Source: Azolla caroliniana (lineage: Eukaryota; Polypodiophyta). Taken from it: 64,000 nt of DNA. The notes under the pieces were generated by a model, which saw only the letters and a program-made list of their open reading frames with translations, did no database searches and was not told the DNA's origin. This document shows positions 43,310-57,573 of the stretch, piece after piece; position 1 is the stretch's first letter; every line of letters starts with the position of its first letter. The translations under genes and the position numbers were made by a program. Location: assembly GCA_043228905.1 (NCBI GenBank), contig JBHGNT010000018.1, positions 17,050,001-17,114,000 on the forward strand, read 5' to 3'.

Positions 43310-44210
43310 AAAAATGATGAACATATTGATGCTAAATATGGCTTTATATAGAAACACCTAATGATTTGCCCACTTTTGTAGTTAGATGTTACATTCCTCA
43401 TCAAGAATCTAACTTTTATGCTTGTTTGGGTAAAGATCAACTGTTTTCCGATTTAGAAGATGATATTGCTTATTTGATATCCAAAGGGGAAGTTATTGTC
43501 TTTGGTCACATGAATGCCCATACAAAAAGTTTCCAACTTGATGTACAATAATATTTCATGCCACATCTCTCAAAGATGCAAGAGGATATACAAATATTGT
43601 TGGCATAAAATTTACATGTCCTCACCTTCCGCTACACATCATCATCATAACTACAACAAATGTATGGTCCCTCTTCTAACAATGAAAAAGATCCAAACCA
43701 ATTTGGGAAGTTACTCCTACAAATGTGCAATAGTACCAGATTACTTACTGCAAATGATGTATCCTTATGGCCCAACACTAATGGTTTTACATGTAGAAAA
43801 CACAATGAAAATAATGTGATTGACTATGTACTAGTTTCTAAAGGTATTTGGGTCGTATACATAAATTCTCACTTAGTGAATGCAAACCGTAATCGGATCA
43901 TAGGACTTTATGTATTGACCTCAAATGTATGAATAGGTTTTATTGTGAGAAGACCATTGAATATAATAAACAACCGCTCTTGAGCATGAACCTTAAGCGA
44001 ACGCCCATGTATTCTAAGGTGGTCAAGGATATGCCACAAATGACAAAGATACAACATGGTGCCACACTAGAATGCAAATGGGAAACTTTTAAGAAAGTCA
44101 TTCTATCATGCATAAACAAATGTTTTTCGACCAATTCATCATCATATTTTAACTCATCACAATCCACAATAAAATGGAATAAAGAAAAAGAAAAACACGA
44201 GTCTAATTGA
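43310..44210 (+). pseudogene. LINE endonuclease remnant
   Basis: Plus-strand frames, shifted against each other, carry an APE-type endonuclease of non-LTR retrotransposons. CYIPHQESNFYACLGKDQLF and GEVIVFGHMNAHTKSFQLD come first (43385-43550; the usual GDFNAR has become GHMNAH). LTANDVSLWPNTNGFTCRKH and VIDYVLVSKG follow (43735-43850). Linker sequence toward reverse transcriptase follows (43929-44210). The polymerase itself is not found downstream. Confidence 0.75.
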
Positions 44211-44544
44211 TTATGCTAGAAAAATGCTTGAAGTTGCCAATTTGCCTCCCAATTTGGGAAGAAGTTACGGGAACTGCCATCACTCAATAGGATTGAAGAC
44301 CCTATGTGAACTATGGTATGGGAACCTCAAAACCAAGGTACGCTCATCATCAGTGATTACAACTCATGAAGTAATGAGTTTGTCAAATGTACAACAAACC
44401 GATGACACACGAAATCTTGCCACAAAAAACCACACTCCAACATCTCAAAGTAAAATAGCTTGGAGAATAACTTCTCAAACTAGGTCGTCAAATCCAAAAG
44501 TTTTGATTATTGTCGTTTGTGGGGATATTGGTACAAACTAAATG

Positions 44545-46860
44545 TAATTAAAGAGATAATAAAAACAAAACAAAAATAATGTAAATCTAAATTTAGATAT
44601 GTTGTGTGATCTAAGAGAGTTAGTTGCACCATTATACACGAGACATCATTGGCAACTACTTAGTTGCACCATTATACACATTTTAAAATTAATCAATACT
44701 AAGTTTACACAAAATTTGTTATCATAGCTCCTATATTTCTCTTACTTGTCCAATCACAATTTGATGATCTTCTTCTTTGCCATTGACGATTGCTTTTTAT
44801 TGCTCTCTTCTAGTGGTTGAACTAACAACTTAAGTTGAACTTTAGAACCGAACCTAGGTTGCACCAACCCAACCTTGGTCCTATTATGAAAGTAGTGGGA
44901 CATCGTGGCATTTAATCTATAGAGAGAACATGGTGGACAAGAAGGCAAACCCATTTTGATGAAGACCTAGGAAGCTTTCAATTGTGTGGGATTCACGGGA
45001 TTGTTGAGCCTCTTCTTAAGCCCACCCTCAACATTAATAAGGATCATGTTCAACCCGACCGTCAACGTTTCAATTGTAGTTAACAACTTTGTGCCATTCA
45101 GATAGCACCATCTTGCTCCCTTAAATATTTCAATGTTCTTCAAGTAGCAATTGCTCCAACTCCTTTGGGGATCTGACATTAATATCAATCGTTGATTTAT
45201 CAATGCTTAGTATCCTTAATTTTTATATTCTCTCTATCTTTTTTATGTCAACAATATATGTACTTCAATAAAATTGTCACATTTCCATGCACATTACATT
45301 GACAGCCTTCAAAAATGATATTATTGTTAGTGGAGTGAATTTAATTGTGATTGTACATGCTTACCCAATCATTCCATGAGGGTTTTTTTCACCTCGAACC
45401 TCAATTAGCACAAGGTTAACTAGGTGTAGAATCCTCTTGACACCCTCAACATCACACACCATTTTACAATTGGTAGAGATTTGTGCTTATGTGGGGGATA
45501 CAATACCATCAATTTATTTCACTTAACTATCCGATTAGTGATTGTGAAATATCCATAACCTCCCAAACACACTCAATTTAGTGTTGGCATTGGTTTCTTG
45601 AAATCCAAAATATTCAATTATCTAAACTTTGCGACAAATGGCTTAAGTGAAGAAAAAACAAGTTGATCACAAAATGACTTCTAATACTTAGAAAATGTAG
45701 TTGTTCACTATCGTTAAAGCAAATTTTGGTTTCAAGTTGTCCTAAATAAAGTAGACTTATGTAGAGGACAACAATCTTCACTTTTCTTTTGACAATGATG
45801 AAAAAAATTTAAACCACAAAAGGACAACAAATTCAACAAAGTCCAATTTATGTAAATCTCCAAGATTATATGAAATTTGACAACATACATAAAATATTCA
45901 ATGGGTTATATATTTATTTATTTTATTCTCCATTTACAAATCAATCAATAAGTTGTATTATTCTGCAATTGGTGTGACTTTACCCTAAGCCAAATCATCA
46001 CTCAAAAGTTATAAATCACAAATTGCATTAGTTGAGATTGAGAATTGATAAACAACTTTTTTGCAATATCGAACTCCTCAACATATAGACAAATATGCCT
46101 TCTATTACAACTCAAATGTTCAAACCAATTCAACAAAAATAAGTATCTCGAAAAAAACAATTGTACAAGAACCAATATTCCAAGCACATGCTTCCATTAG
46201 TCTCTTTCTCCTTCTCACATTTATTTACCCCAAACCATTGGGTGCATTCATTTGACAAACACATGGTAGACAAGCTTCTTGATTAGCTTCTGATCCATTC
46301 AACGTAAAAGTGTGATTTCTCCTTTCTGTTAACCATCCATGGTCCATGCAATGACACATCCATGCCCCAACCATTACTAGTGCATGCCCTCTGAAATGCA
46401 TTACTTCAATTATGTTCAACAATTATCCGTGTCTTACGTATAAGGTTAAAGACATTCTTTGAGGTCGCACCCAAAAACTTAATTGATACAAAATATATGA
46501 CAAGATATTGCTTATTCTCATGTTATATCATATGTGCAATTGTCTTTCATTCACATATTTCGCAATAGCAACTCTAGGATCCCGTGGATGATTACAAACA
46601 ATCTAGTTTGTTACAACCTATACTTTACACTCCATACTTTTGATGTGTTATATCAATTTAAATGACATCAATGTCTAGTCTAGATTTACTTTGATCACTT
46701 GCACTCTAAGGAAAATAATTCATGCAACTCGCCTCCAATGTTGCACATTCAATCTCATATCTAAAAAACATTTCTATGCAGGTAAGCAACAGAAATACTA
46801 AGCTTTGCATAATTTCTTTATGTGTTGCTCCAATTCCATTCCATGAACACAAAAGTTGAA
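44545..46860. other. AT-rich intergenic DNA, nothing identified
   Basis: Short frames on both strands lack recognisable motifs. No repeats beyond simple A/T runs were noticed. Confidence 0.45.
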
Positions 46861-46869
46861 GGACCATGG

Positions 46870-47255
46870 AAAATGCATATCATACCATAATACACATAGT
46901 AATAAAGTGAGACTAAGGAACATATCGTGCAAAGACAACAAAATGCAGACAATCATAATTTACATGGATTCCAAGATAAGTTAATCAAGCCAACAAACCC
47001 TAGGTCTTGGAATTTTGCACGATAATACACACAATAATAAAGAGAGAGTAATACACTCACATTTGTAATTTACATGAATTGCAAGATACATTAGTAAGGC
47101 AACCATTGTCTTGGAATTTTGGACAAATAATACACAATAATTAAGTGAAAGTAATACGTGCACAATTGTAATTTACATGGATTGAAAGATACATTAGTAA
47201 GGCCAAAAAAACCAAGGGGGTGACCATTTTCTTGGAATTTTGGAAACATGTCCAC
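46870..47255. repeat. Degenerate tandem repeat, about three and a half copies
   Basis: The unit is roughly 95-125 bases with the core ATACACA-TAATAAAGTGAGA ... TAATTTACATGGATT-AAGATA ... CTTGGAATTTTG. Copies begin near 46889, 47025 and 47127, with a partial copy near 47232. It is AT-rich and non-coding. Confidence 0.75.
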
Positions 47256-49730
47256 AAAAGAAGGTAAAATTAATCTTTACAAAGTCAAGGAGAGGCAAGG
47301 TTTTAGGGTAGTTATGGCTACTCTCTCCAGGTTGTCAAATGCCAATTTTCCGTCCCAATAAAAATAAAGCATCCATAAAAAGTTATTAACTACGATAGGT
47401 TAGTCCAAACTTGTTATTGAAAAATTAAGAACAATGCAATGATACTTATCTCATTCATGGGGTTCTTTACTTATCTTTGTTGTATGATGATGGTAGTTAC
47501 ATAATAATCCCCCATCATCCATATTGGTGAGGCAAAAATCACAAAAATAATGACACACAAAACAAAGCACTTACCACAAGTTTTGAGAAGTTCGTTGCAC
47601 CCTGTAAAACAATATAAGTGGGGAAAATTAGAAACAATTAAAAAATAAGCCAACCCACCCAAAAGCAATGCATCAAAGCTAAACATTAGATTAAGTGTAA
47701 ATTCTCTTTTATTTGATATTCGAGAAATATAATGCAAATTCTACTTCAAATAAGCATAAACCAAAATGTTGGACGAAGAGAGTATTAGTTTCGCTACATT
47801 ATAAATAACCCTGAAGCCCATAGTGCATCTAAACAAGAAAACAAAACCCTCTAACACTGATAAGAAGCACAATCTTTTCATGTGATCTCTTATAAATGGA
47901 GTTCCATTTAACAACACTTTAGTTCTCTTAGTCACAAATAATTTGTTGCCACATTATTCATATAAATCAGAAGACATTAGTCCTAATGAAGAGCATCCTT
48001 TTCAGAAGCACTTTATGGTTATTCCCCACCAATAGTATACTAGAGTTATTTAAGCATGAAATTGGTGTCCTTAAACATTCGTAAAGATAATTGCGAATAT
48101 GAATCAATGTGAATAGTTAATGCACTTGTTTAAATATAGGAGCCATGCCAATATTAAAAAAGAGATGGTATTTACTTGAATTCAACGTCTCACAATTTTG
48201 AACTTAAAGGAATAGCTAAGATCAAAATACTTAAATAGAAAGTGGGTCTTTAATAATCGACAAATGTTTCCACCTTACAGAACCTGTTTGGCACCCTTTA
48301 AGAACTTCTAATGATAAATTGGGAACATGTGTAGCTTCTTGTCAACTTTAACAGCAATTTTATTTGTTGTAGAAGCGTTTTGCCCTATTTGACGAGGACC
48401 GAATTAAAGAGCTACTTGAATGATGTCTTCCTTTCCCTTTACAGCTATCAGAAGAAAATTACACAATTTCTCAGAGCCACAAATATAACAAACTCCAAAT
48501 TATGTGAACGAAACAGTCAATGAATTTAAGGATATGTTTTTATTCTCCATTTGATGAGACTTTATCCTCAGCCAAATCATAACAAGTTGGTATATTGATA
48601 AAAGTTATATAACGAACAAATCTACAAAGTGCATAAAGCTCAAATTATTTCACCATTCTCCCTCTCTCTAACTTGCCCAAAAGAGGATGGTCATCCACAA
48701 ACATCCTATGAAAACAATTACCTCCGAAGAAATCAAAAAAACACTTGTACTTGAATACATGATATGCTTCGATTGACTTATACTACTACAAGTCACCATC
48801 AACAAATAATAAGTATTCGACAATCCCACTCCAAGTATGCCTTACTCTTACTCTCCCTCCCACCCAACCACCACATAGTAAATCCCTCTCCCATGCAACC
48901 ACCACATTGCAACATTTGTCTTCCAATAGCAACATTATTTCGAACCAATAAAATGGTGCAGCCAATTATGATTGGTCCAGTGCATACAATCACCATGCAG
49001 CTTTTCATACATCATATGGTGTTCAAACAAAATCCATATGCCTTTCCATATTATATGGTTACATAAAGCAATAAAATAAGACATGTAAAACGCACCTTAG
49101 AGCATTCTTAAGAGATTCACATGTTACATGCTTCTATGTCAAATAATAAAAAATATGCAATTTTCCTAGGTATACGATTATACATCAATCGAGCATGTAA
49201 GAGATGCTCACTTCTGAAATGCAAATACAACGTAAATATGGGACTACTCTTAGATGTTATGAGCATACTAAGTCTCCAGCACCCTCTATTTTGTGACAAA
49301 AACCTATAGAATACTTCGAACTCAACAGTTGAAAACTTAATTTATATAAGAAATACAACAAGAAAACATACTCCACCCAATTAATATTGCTAGCTCATGC
49401 TTTACTTATTCATTCCTCTACCCTACTAGCTCCCTATGGATGATCTTCCCTCAACTAACTTCCAAGGGGAAATTATCCTATAAATGTGAGTCTCCTCCCA
49501 TGTTTCCCTATTTGGAACTATCCCACCATGCATAAAAAATGGACAAGTCTGTCTAATATTTCCATTGCTCCAACCCTATTCGCAATCAATAAAATAGTTG
49601 CTGTCTCCAACAGATAAACCGAGTAATCACTAGATGTTTTCTATATTTTCTTTCAACAGTAAGACTCACATGCTATTCAAATGTTTTAATTAAAAGGTGA
49701 AAGTTGTTTGGTAATGATTTCTCAGATCCT
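47256..49730. other. AT-rich intergenic DNA, nothing identified
   Basis: No frame here carries a motif I recognise. The longest short frames (48764-49066, +; 47471-47737, -) have simple composition. Confidence 0.45.
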
Positions 49731-49733
49731 TTT

Positions 49734-49978
49734 CTAAGATTATTATTTATATTATCAAGCCATGTTAGCAAAGACTCAAGCCTTCTGTGCCCTGCTTCAA
49801 AACATAGTACATGAATTCCCATTTCGTCGCCAACCAATAGTTAAGATTATTATTTATATTTCCCCAAGTCATGTTTTCATAGGAATATGTAATGCTTATA
49901 GAAGCAATGACTCCAGCCTTGTGTGTCTTTCTTACCACAATAGTACATGAAAATCCCAATTCTTTGACAAACGATAGT
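49734..49978. repeat. Two-copy tandem duplication
   Basis: Copy 1 (49734-49841) and copy 2 (49842-49978) both start TAAGATTATTATTTATAT and share CAAG-CATGTT, GACTC-AGCCTT-TGTG and ATAGTACATGAA...CCCA, ending AATAGT or GATAGT. The end of copy 2 runs into a third TAAGAT. Confidence 0.7.
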
Positions 49979-49989
49979 TAAGATGTTCA

Positions 49990-52250
49990 TAATACATCCT
50001 AGGATCAATGACTTATCAATAAATTCCATCAACCATATATACTGGTGGTATAGGAACCCTAGGCATCTTGATACCAACATAGATTTTTCCTATGGAAGAT
50101 CGTGCTACTGTGTAAAGTTCTACTGCATACAGCATAAGTGTGCTTATATTAAGAACCACATGTTCCCTCAAATCTAGAGAAATTCTAGTTTTCGAGGTTC
50201 AGGGAGAAGCTTATTTCAGTTGGCCAGCTTCAATTTGAAACTCACTTTGGGCTACAAGGGGCATCATGCCCCCAAATGGAACCTAGAATGTTCCAAATGT
50301 TACAAATTGAAACATGAAATGCCAAATGCTGTTTAGGTAGTTTACAATAATTACAAAAAATTGGAGCCCATATTCAAACTTAGCAGATTAAATGGCTCAT
50401 ATATGGTGATGAGAAATGTTCACCTTTTTAATTAGAAAATTTAAAAATTTACTTCATCTACTCAATCAAATACAACAAACCTATTCATGTCACAGGCAAC
50501 CACAACGGAATGTTCTTTCTTCTTTTCAAAGAAGAATATGCACTCTACTCTATCAGCAAATAACTGTAGGCTACATTATGAACTCCTACATTCCTGTACA
50601 ACTGAATTCAATAAAAAGAATCTACGGGCAGCAGTCAAATAGTTCAGTCAGCTATCTATCATGCCCACTTTAAAACATCACATCCCAAGATGTGAACATG
50701 TCAGGTTGAATCTCAATTTTAGTATGTCTATAACAATTTTAGACCAAAGTGCGACAACGGAAGTTGTGGCGTTTTTTTCAGCTCAATAGGATCATTTCCA
50801 TTCTGTATGGTCACTAATAACCAAATTTAGAGTTAATAATATTCATGATTTCAATGTTTTGAGACTTACAATATATCACAACATGGCTAGTAAAGGTTCC
50901 ATTGCAGTTTCTACAAGCTCATCGCCAAAAAATTCTTCCATAATCTTTCTACAAGCTTTGCATTGAGATACCCCAACTATTGTGTTCAATTCCTTTGACA
51001 TGCATCATGCTAGTTAAGCCACTTGCAGATTAACCACACTCCATTGCAATGTTTGTGCAATTTACTAAGGGTTTCATTTGCCTGGCATACCATGAGAGAC
51101 TTGCTTCAATAGTAAGAAGCAAAAAAAAATATGTCCTCTTGAAATAGCATGCAAGACTTGGGACATAAAAAACTAGAGGATCTGGCAGAATACTGTTTGG
51201 AGATAAAATGCAATTAAATTTGCTATGTTATCCTGAAAGTAGCCATCATATACGTATTGGTTGAACAATTTATAACAGATGGTTAAGTGACCAAATATGG
51301 TAAAGGTATTGAGATATTTGACTTTTCAGGAATCGACAAGAATCCAGCTTGCAGAGCACACATAAACCTAGCAAATGAAGCTCTTAAATTGTCCTGGATG
51401 TTTCAAATTGGAAAAAATTACATTTCTATAACCTAGGCTTGTTTATGGTGGTAATTGCCTTTACATGTCTCTGGTTTTCAGGTATGCATAGGTATGACTA
51501 ACTTTAGAGAAATTTTCACATCTTTACTTCATTGCTCCTATCAATATGCAATCATATAGTAATCAAGTTGCTCATTCTTGATTGTTGTCTCTTATATATT
51601 TTTACATATTGAGAAGAGCAGTAGACATGAAAATTTTCCAATGCTATTCATAATTAAAACCAAGGCATATTTATGAAATTTACTTCAATAATTCTCATTT
51701 GATTGAAAGGCTTCAAAAAAATTGCAAGGCAAATAAATATAGGTTGGGCAGTTTTGAGTTTAACGATTACATCAACCAATCATTCTGTTAATGCATACTC
51801 AAAGAGTACACTTTATCTCCCATAATCCAGGTACAAAGTCTATCTATGACTGTTCTACCCCTCCAGTGTTCCAGACGCTCTAGCAATGTCAAAGCAATGA
51901 GAGATCAATTCAGCCTAGAAGGTTCATGGTTATTGGAAGCTATTTATAATGATCCCTTGAAGAATCATCATGAGACAAATCACTACTCCCATTAATTATT
52001 TTCACATTGGCATAGTTTGCACATTTATTCGTTTGCCATCAAGAAAATCTCCCTATCACTCATTAATGTGACGGGAGTCAGTAAATTCTCTGATCATGAG
52101 CATTTTCAGATATCTCAAATGTAAACACCAAGCTGACATAACAGTTGAAGATTTTCATTAGCAAAAACAAGCCTTAATCTTAAAGCTAGTTTATCTCTGT
52201 AATGTATATACATATTTATGGGATGGATATTAACATCATAAAAAGCTAAG
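49990..52250. other. AT-rich spacer 3' of the SET gene
   Basis: No coding sequence is recognised. Part of 52259-52480 could be a 3' UTR exon of the SET gene: an acceptor-like TTTGCAG precedes an open stretch there. This is only a possibility. Confidence 0.4.
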
Positions 52251-52668
52251 AACCTCAATCATGGAAGCCCATCGATTGTTCTAGATACATGCATATGAAA
52301 AGCAGAGAAGGGCCAGTAATATTGAGCATTTTGACACTCAGGGAAAAGAACAGCAACATTGGTACCTTGGCAGCGAATCAAAACAAGTGTTCCGTAATGT
52401 TGCATGTTGTACAGAGCAGTTTTCCAGACTTTCTGGATGTTTAAACCATTCTCATTCTGCAAATAGAACACATTCATACGATCAAAACTGCAGGGGGGTT
52501 AGGAATTGACTCCATTCAATTAGAAGGATATATTGCACATCACTGACCTTTGTTGCCTCTCCGGGATCACCAAGCACTATTTTTTAGCTTCAATAAAACC
52601 AAGCTGTGGCAATTTATTTCTATGATTTTGAACTCAATCAAAAATGTTGTTCACCAAAACAGCAGGCT

Positions 52669-55600
52669 TCAATTTAGGGAGCCTCTACATCTACAAACCA
52701 AAATGTACAGAAAGTTAAAAACAAATTATATATTTCTACTTCCCGAAATTTATTTCTACTCAACATACAAAATCTTTGACAAGAATGCCGTGTGATACAC
52801 ATATAGATAGATATAAGGTTAAATGTGAATAACCATATTGCATACAATAACTCACTTTATGGAACGGCAGTTGCATGGTATTTTCTGCTCTTCACGTGGG
52901 AATTTGTAATCATATGTAAGCTCTTCTCCTGCTTTAATGCGCCTCTTGGAATATATAAATATTTTCTTTGATCCCTCTACAGTTATTATCTTTGTGTAGC
53001 AATTTGGCTGTACAGGTATATGAAAGCATGGGAAACAAGGTAAATTATATGGCAGGGTCTTGATAATCTAGGAATAAAAATTTAACTTACATCACACGAA
53101 TGATTTATGAACCTCGCAATCCCTCCACGCTTAGTAGCATCAACCTTTTCAACCATGAAACATTTGTTCAACATTTAAGCAAAGAATTAATTTCCTGTTC
53201 AAACATAACATGTTACTCACCACTGTGTCACTATCAATGCGGAAAAGATAGCTACTTCCAATTCCCATTTTTTCATAGTGTAGTTCTCGGAGGTCTGATA
53301 TCTGAAAAACATTTATCATAGTGATTATGATTCCTGTTCATCTTAGGTATGCTAATAGAAAAGTTTGGCAAATACTTACTCTGGGCCTCACAAGCTCACC
53401 AACATACTCGACAACAAAATCACCAGCTTCAATGGGCTCAATAGCAAATACTCCCCAGTCATGTATCTTGCTCCTTGCAAATTTAAGTTGCTTCTTTCGG
53501 GCCTGCAAATTTAAATTAATGTATGAATCTCTCCAAAAACCATGAACTTATCAGCCATAGATTTTTGCAGGTGAATAAATGATAGAATATACCTTCAACT
53601 GTGGAAGTTTAATAATGTCAGAACCTTCAGCAGCAGCAGCTAGTTGCCGAAGCTGTGCTCGATTAGTTCGAGCTGCTTGTGTGTTCTTTTGAATTCTAGA
53701 TGAACTTGAACGGTTAAGAATTTTGGGTCTATCAACTCCATTAATGCAATCTATATTCCTCTGAACTCTTTCAGAAGGATGGGAACTCCGCACTCGATTG
53801 TGCCATGCCCATCCATCAATGGAAGTTCGTGCACAACCATCATATAATCCAGCAGGTGAAGTTGCTGAACCCTGCTTCAATGTGCCCGACTTTTGTATTT
53901 GCTTCCTTGATTTCGTATTTTTCTTTTTAAATAGTTTCTTCATTCTTTTGGGTTTAGATTTTTCTGAAGTTATAAGCATGAGATGCTTCAACGATTTCAC
54001 ATGACTAGTCTCCTGGGATGTGATAGACTGGCAATCACCTCCTAGAGGCAATATTGCATCAGAAGAGCTTCCTGCAATATAGAACACATTATATTAGATC
54101 ATAGCTTAATGATACTAGAAACAAAAAGCATTCTCATGCTGAAAAATCATGAGTTTTTGAGGTACCTTTGTTTTCAATCATTTGTGGCTTCTCATGCTCA
54201 TGTTCAAATACATTCTCAACCTGAATATTGTCTTCCAGCACATGTCGATACACTTCCTCCCCAGAGTCTGACATGCCTTCTTTAGCACTGTCTTCAAAGC
54301 AGCTTCCAGAAGAAAATGACATTGATATCCTATCATTCACTACACATGATTCTGATCTTTCTAAGTCACGGAGCATTTCTTGAGCCTTCAGAATGAAAGG
54401 AAGAATTTTGCTTTGTGATGCAGGATTATTCAAACTGTTGTCTTTAATACTAGCATCTTGTTCTGAACTACTGATTATCTCAGTTATAGAACCATGAAAA
54501 CTTCCAGAATATGACATCTGTAGTGCTGACAAATTAAGCTGTGGGTGCATACAGCCTTCATTCCTTGGTGTATCTTCCATTGTTGACAAACAACTAGATC
54601 TGTTTGACAGGTTATGTTTTTCTTGTGCCAGTAATTTGTTCCTCTCTTTTGTTGCAGCAAGCCAACACCCAAGTTCTTCACTGATAAGACCATCTAGTAC
54701 TCTTTTCGAATAATTCTTTTTCACAGCAACAAGAAGTTCACTTTGGACTAATGATAAATGACCCGAGTTATTCTTGAATTGACTTGACTTATTCAGCTTC
54801 AATGTAGTTTCAGAGTTTCCCAATGGAATCAATGGATTGTTTAATTTTCTTGATACTGCTGTAGGTTGGCTTATATGAGTTGGGATTCTGCCTTCAAAAA
54901 TGAAGTTAATTGGTTTGTACGTAAAATCCTCCACACCTGGTGGGGGTGGCTCATCAATGTCTGGCATTGACTGCTCATATGATGGAACTAGAGCATGAAC
55001 TGCATTTTCCATACCAAAACGAAAATGTTTACTATTCGCTAGGTCTCTCGACAATGTGTTCAACCAAGTCCCATCCCCAGCATTGCCAAACTTTGTTTCA
55101 GCCATAGGCCATGGTTGCACTGGCACACCTAAGCAGACTGCAGGAGCTAAAACAGCAGGGGGTTGTTGAACATTGAATGGCTTAACATTGTTCGCATATA
55201 AATCACGGGTAGCTGGATCCCTTTCTGAGTTCATTCCAATTAAATTGTTCCCCTCGTGAAGAGCACCAACAATAGGATTCAAAGAACAAGTGGCAGTTAT
55301 GCCTTTCTTGCATTGGTTATGTACATTCCTGGCCATCGGATCTGGAATGGGTAATACTGATCTTTGCTGCCATGATGAAAGCCCAAAACTGATCTGACCC
55401 TCGAGAACAGACTTTGCATACGAATGTATGACAGCTGTGCAGAGGTGTTGCTTCACAAATGATAGAAAATCACCCTTCTCAAAAGCACCAATCATCATCT
55501 CAACTGGAACTGTACATGAACTCCCTGTAGATAAACATCAATTTTACTTGGCATATTTTAGGGAATTAGTGTATATTTATGCAGGAAACAAAGCTGCACA

Positions 55601-57477
55601 TACCTTTAACCTGCTGCTCTTTTGAGGCCAATACAGCTGCTACTGTCTCAAAACCAGGTGGAATTGAACCTTCAACAAGTTCAGAAACTGGTATAATGGG
55701 GTGGATAGAAACTGCTGTTGATGAAGGTACCACATTGGCCACAGGATTCTGAGAGCTAACATTCTCCAGAACTTGAACAATATTAGGAACACTGAATCCA
55801 GGTGGAAGATCATCAATATCAGCAGACACAGGAGACTCATTTTGAGCAACCTGCAGACAGCCATGGACCATGGATCCAATGACAATGGGTAGAACACACA
55901 TCACATTACAACTTGTAGCAATGGAAAAATCAACTAAACCACAGCATCTTTCAGCAAGCCATATCATGCATAATCAGAAACACGATGACGTTTCACCACA
56001 AAAGAACACAAGAAATTTCATGTTAACGTGCCAAAACCTCACTCATACCGTTGAAGGATGGCAATATTGAGCTGCCGCATTGCTGGGCAGCTGTATTGGA
56101 AAGGAGATTCCTTGGTTTCGAGATCTTGAACAAGAGGTGATAGCTGTGTCCTCCACTTTTCCCGAGCTTTTTGATACTTGCACAGGTACTCCCATTTTCT
56201 CTTGAGACATATGAGGTGATGAAGCACGCGATTTAAGTGACGTACCATTGCAACCTCCTACTCCTTCAACCAAATCCTTCAATGCCACTGGCTTACCAAG
56301 ATTTCCACCTTCGACTCCATATATAGGAAGATCCCCTTGGAGAAACCCAGCCTTTAATCCATCCATCAACTGTCTCAGTGAGTATGGACCACACATTTTT
56401 CTATGCTCATTCAAATATTTCCATTTGGGTTCATCAAGAACTGTCTTCTGCATGCTTTGTTCAACCTTTAGCTTTTTCATGGGTGGTCCACTGAACCTTG
56501 GTTCCAATAGTTTCGTAGGACCATTATTTGGTCTATTTGGAGATTGGTTGTTTGTTGCCCATGACCCATTACCAGAATAAGGATTTACCGAGTTAGTAGG
56601 ACGCCTTCCATTCTGATTTGGATCCGAACATGAACCCCATGCAGGCTTCATTTGCTTGGAGCCTCCAGACAATTGATTATTCCTATATCCAACCATACCC
56701 ACACTTTGATTGCTATTATACCCTTCAGCTTTTGCAGAGTCCACTGTTGGTGGCATACAATGAGCTCTAGATGGTGGCCCCTGTAAAGCTGGATAGCCAC
56801 GTTTCCTATCTTCAACCTGGCACAGTTATTTCATAGAAGTAAGTACCCCTATAAAAAAAGAACAATCATATTCCTTGATTGATCTAACATGAGACCATCA
56901 TGGCGCATATAACCAAGCATCTCACCAAAGTGACATGCTTATCTTCTATCTTCCCATGTGGGAAAAGGCACACTTCCCCGCACATTTTCCTTCCATATTC
57001 AACATTACCTAGGAAATTCTCATGTGGGAAAGACTGCAATTCCCTCAGGTTTCCCAGCCGCACTCAATGGCATGAGTTTCTGAATATGAGGTTCAGCATT
57101 CCTAGCTATACAGGTTCCCATGTGACAAAGACCCCACTTTCCTTCATCTCTCTCATACTTCCCTTCTCAAGAAGCATATAACAATAGACCCTAATCCTCC
57201 CACTGCTAGGCCCTAATCCTCATAATGCTAGGTCCAAATCCTCAATGTCCATGGAATTATAGTGAAAAAGATTCTGAAGACTCCTTGTTACCAGAAAAGA
57301 TTAGAGTCTACACCTTACCTGTTGAATAGGTCTCGCAATCGAGCTCGAGGAAATAGAACTGTTTGCAGGTGGGGGTCTCCAGAAAGGGGGTCTCTGTGAC
57401 ACGTGCGCATTGTTTATGCGGTTGGGTATATTTGAAGCTAAGTAGATACCCCCTTTGTTATTCTCACCAGGATCCAT
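52669..57477 (-). CDS. ATXR7: ATXR7/SDG25-like SET-domain histone H3K4 methyltransferase, ten coding exons
   Basis: I assembled exons by eye: 57477-57319, 56816-56049, 55850-55604, 55524-54166, 54071-53593, 53502-53380, 53301-53221, 53144-53091, 53007-52856, 52690-52669. All nine introns are GT-AG and phases agree, giving 1147 aa. Residues about 184-238 form a GYF-like domain ([20 protein letters not shown]), preceded by a possible nuclear signal PMKKLKV (165-171). Residues 885-907 are very basic. A conserved [15 protein letters not shown] precedes SET (about 1005-1141): [20 protein letters not shown], then [14 protein letters not shown] (catalytic NHSC at 1086-1089), then [11 protein letters not shown]. 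The post-SET CNCRSIKCRGSLN ends the protein. GYF plus C-terminal SET is the ATXR7/SDG25 layout; in Arabidopsis that nuclear enzyme methylates H3K4 and promotes FLC expression. The protein is shorter than the Arabidopsis one (about 1420 aa). An extra 5' exon cannot be excluded. Exon borders are predictions. Confidence 0.92.
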
Positions 57478-57573
57478 GACTTGTCGGCCTTATTGCCTTC
57501 TGTTCGACCTCTGCTTTGATCCTAAGTCCGCATACCCATGGGAATATTCCAAGAAGGTTCTACTTTAGATGTG

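Noticed and set aside
46870-47255. CRISPR-like array
   Set aside because: The copies are degenerate along the whole unit with no conserved repeat/unique spacer alternation, and this is plant nuclear DNA.
52259-52477. 72-aa minus-strand ORF as the end of the SET protein
   Set aside because: The post-SET motif already ends at the TGA at 52669 with the usual family ending. The ORF may at most lie in a 3' UTR exon.
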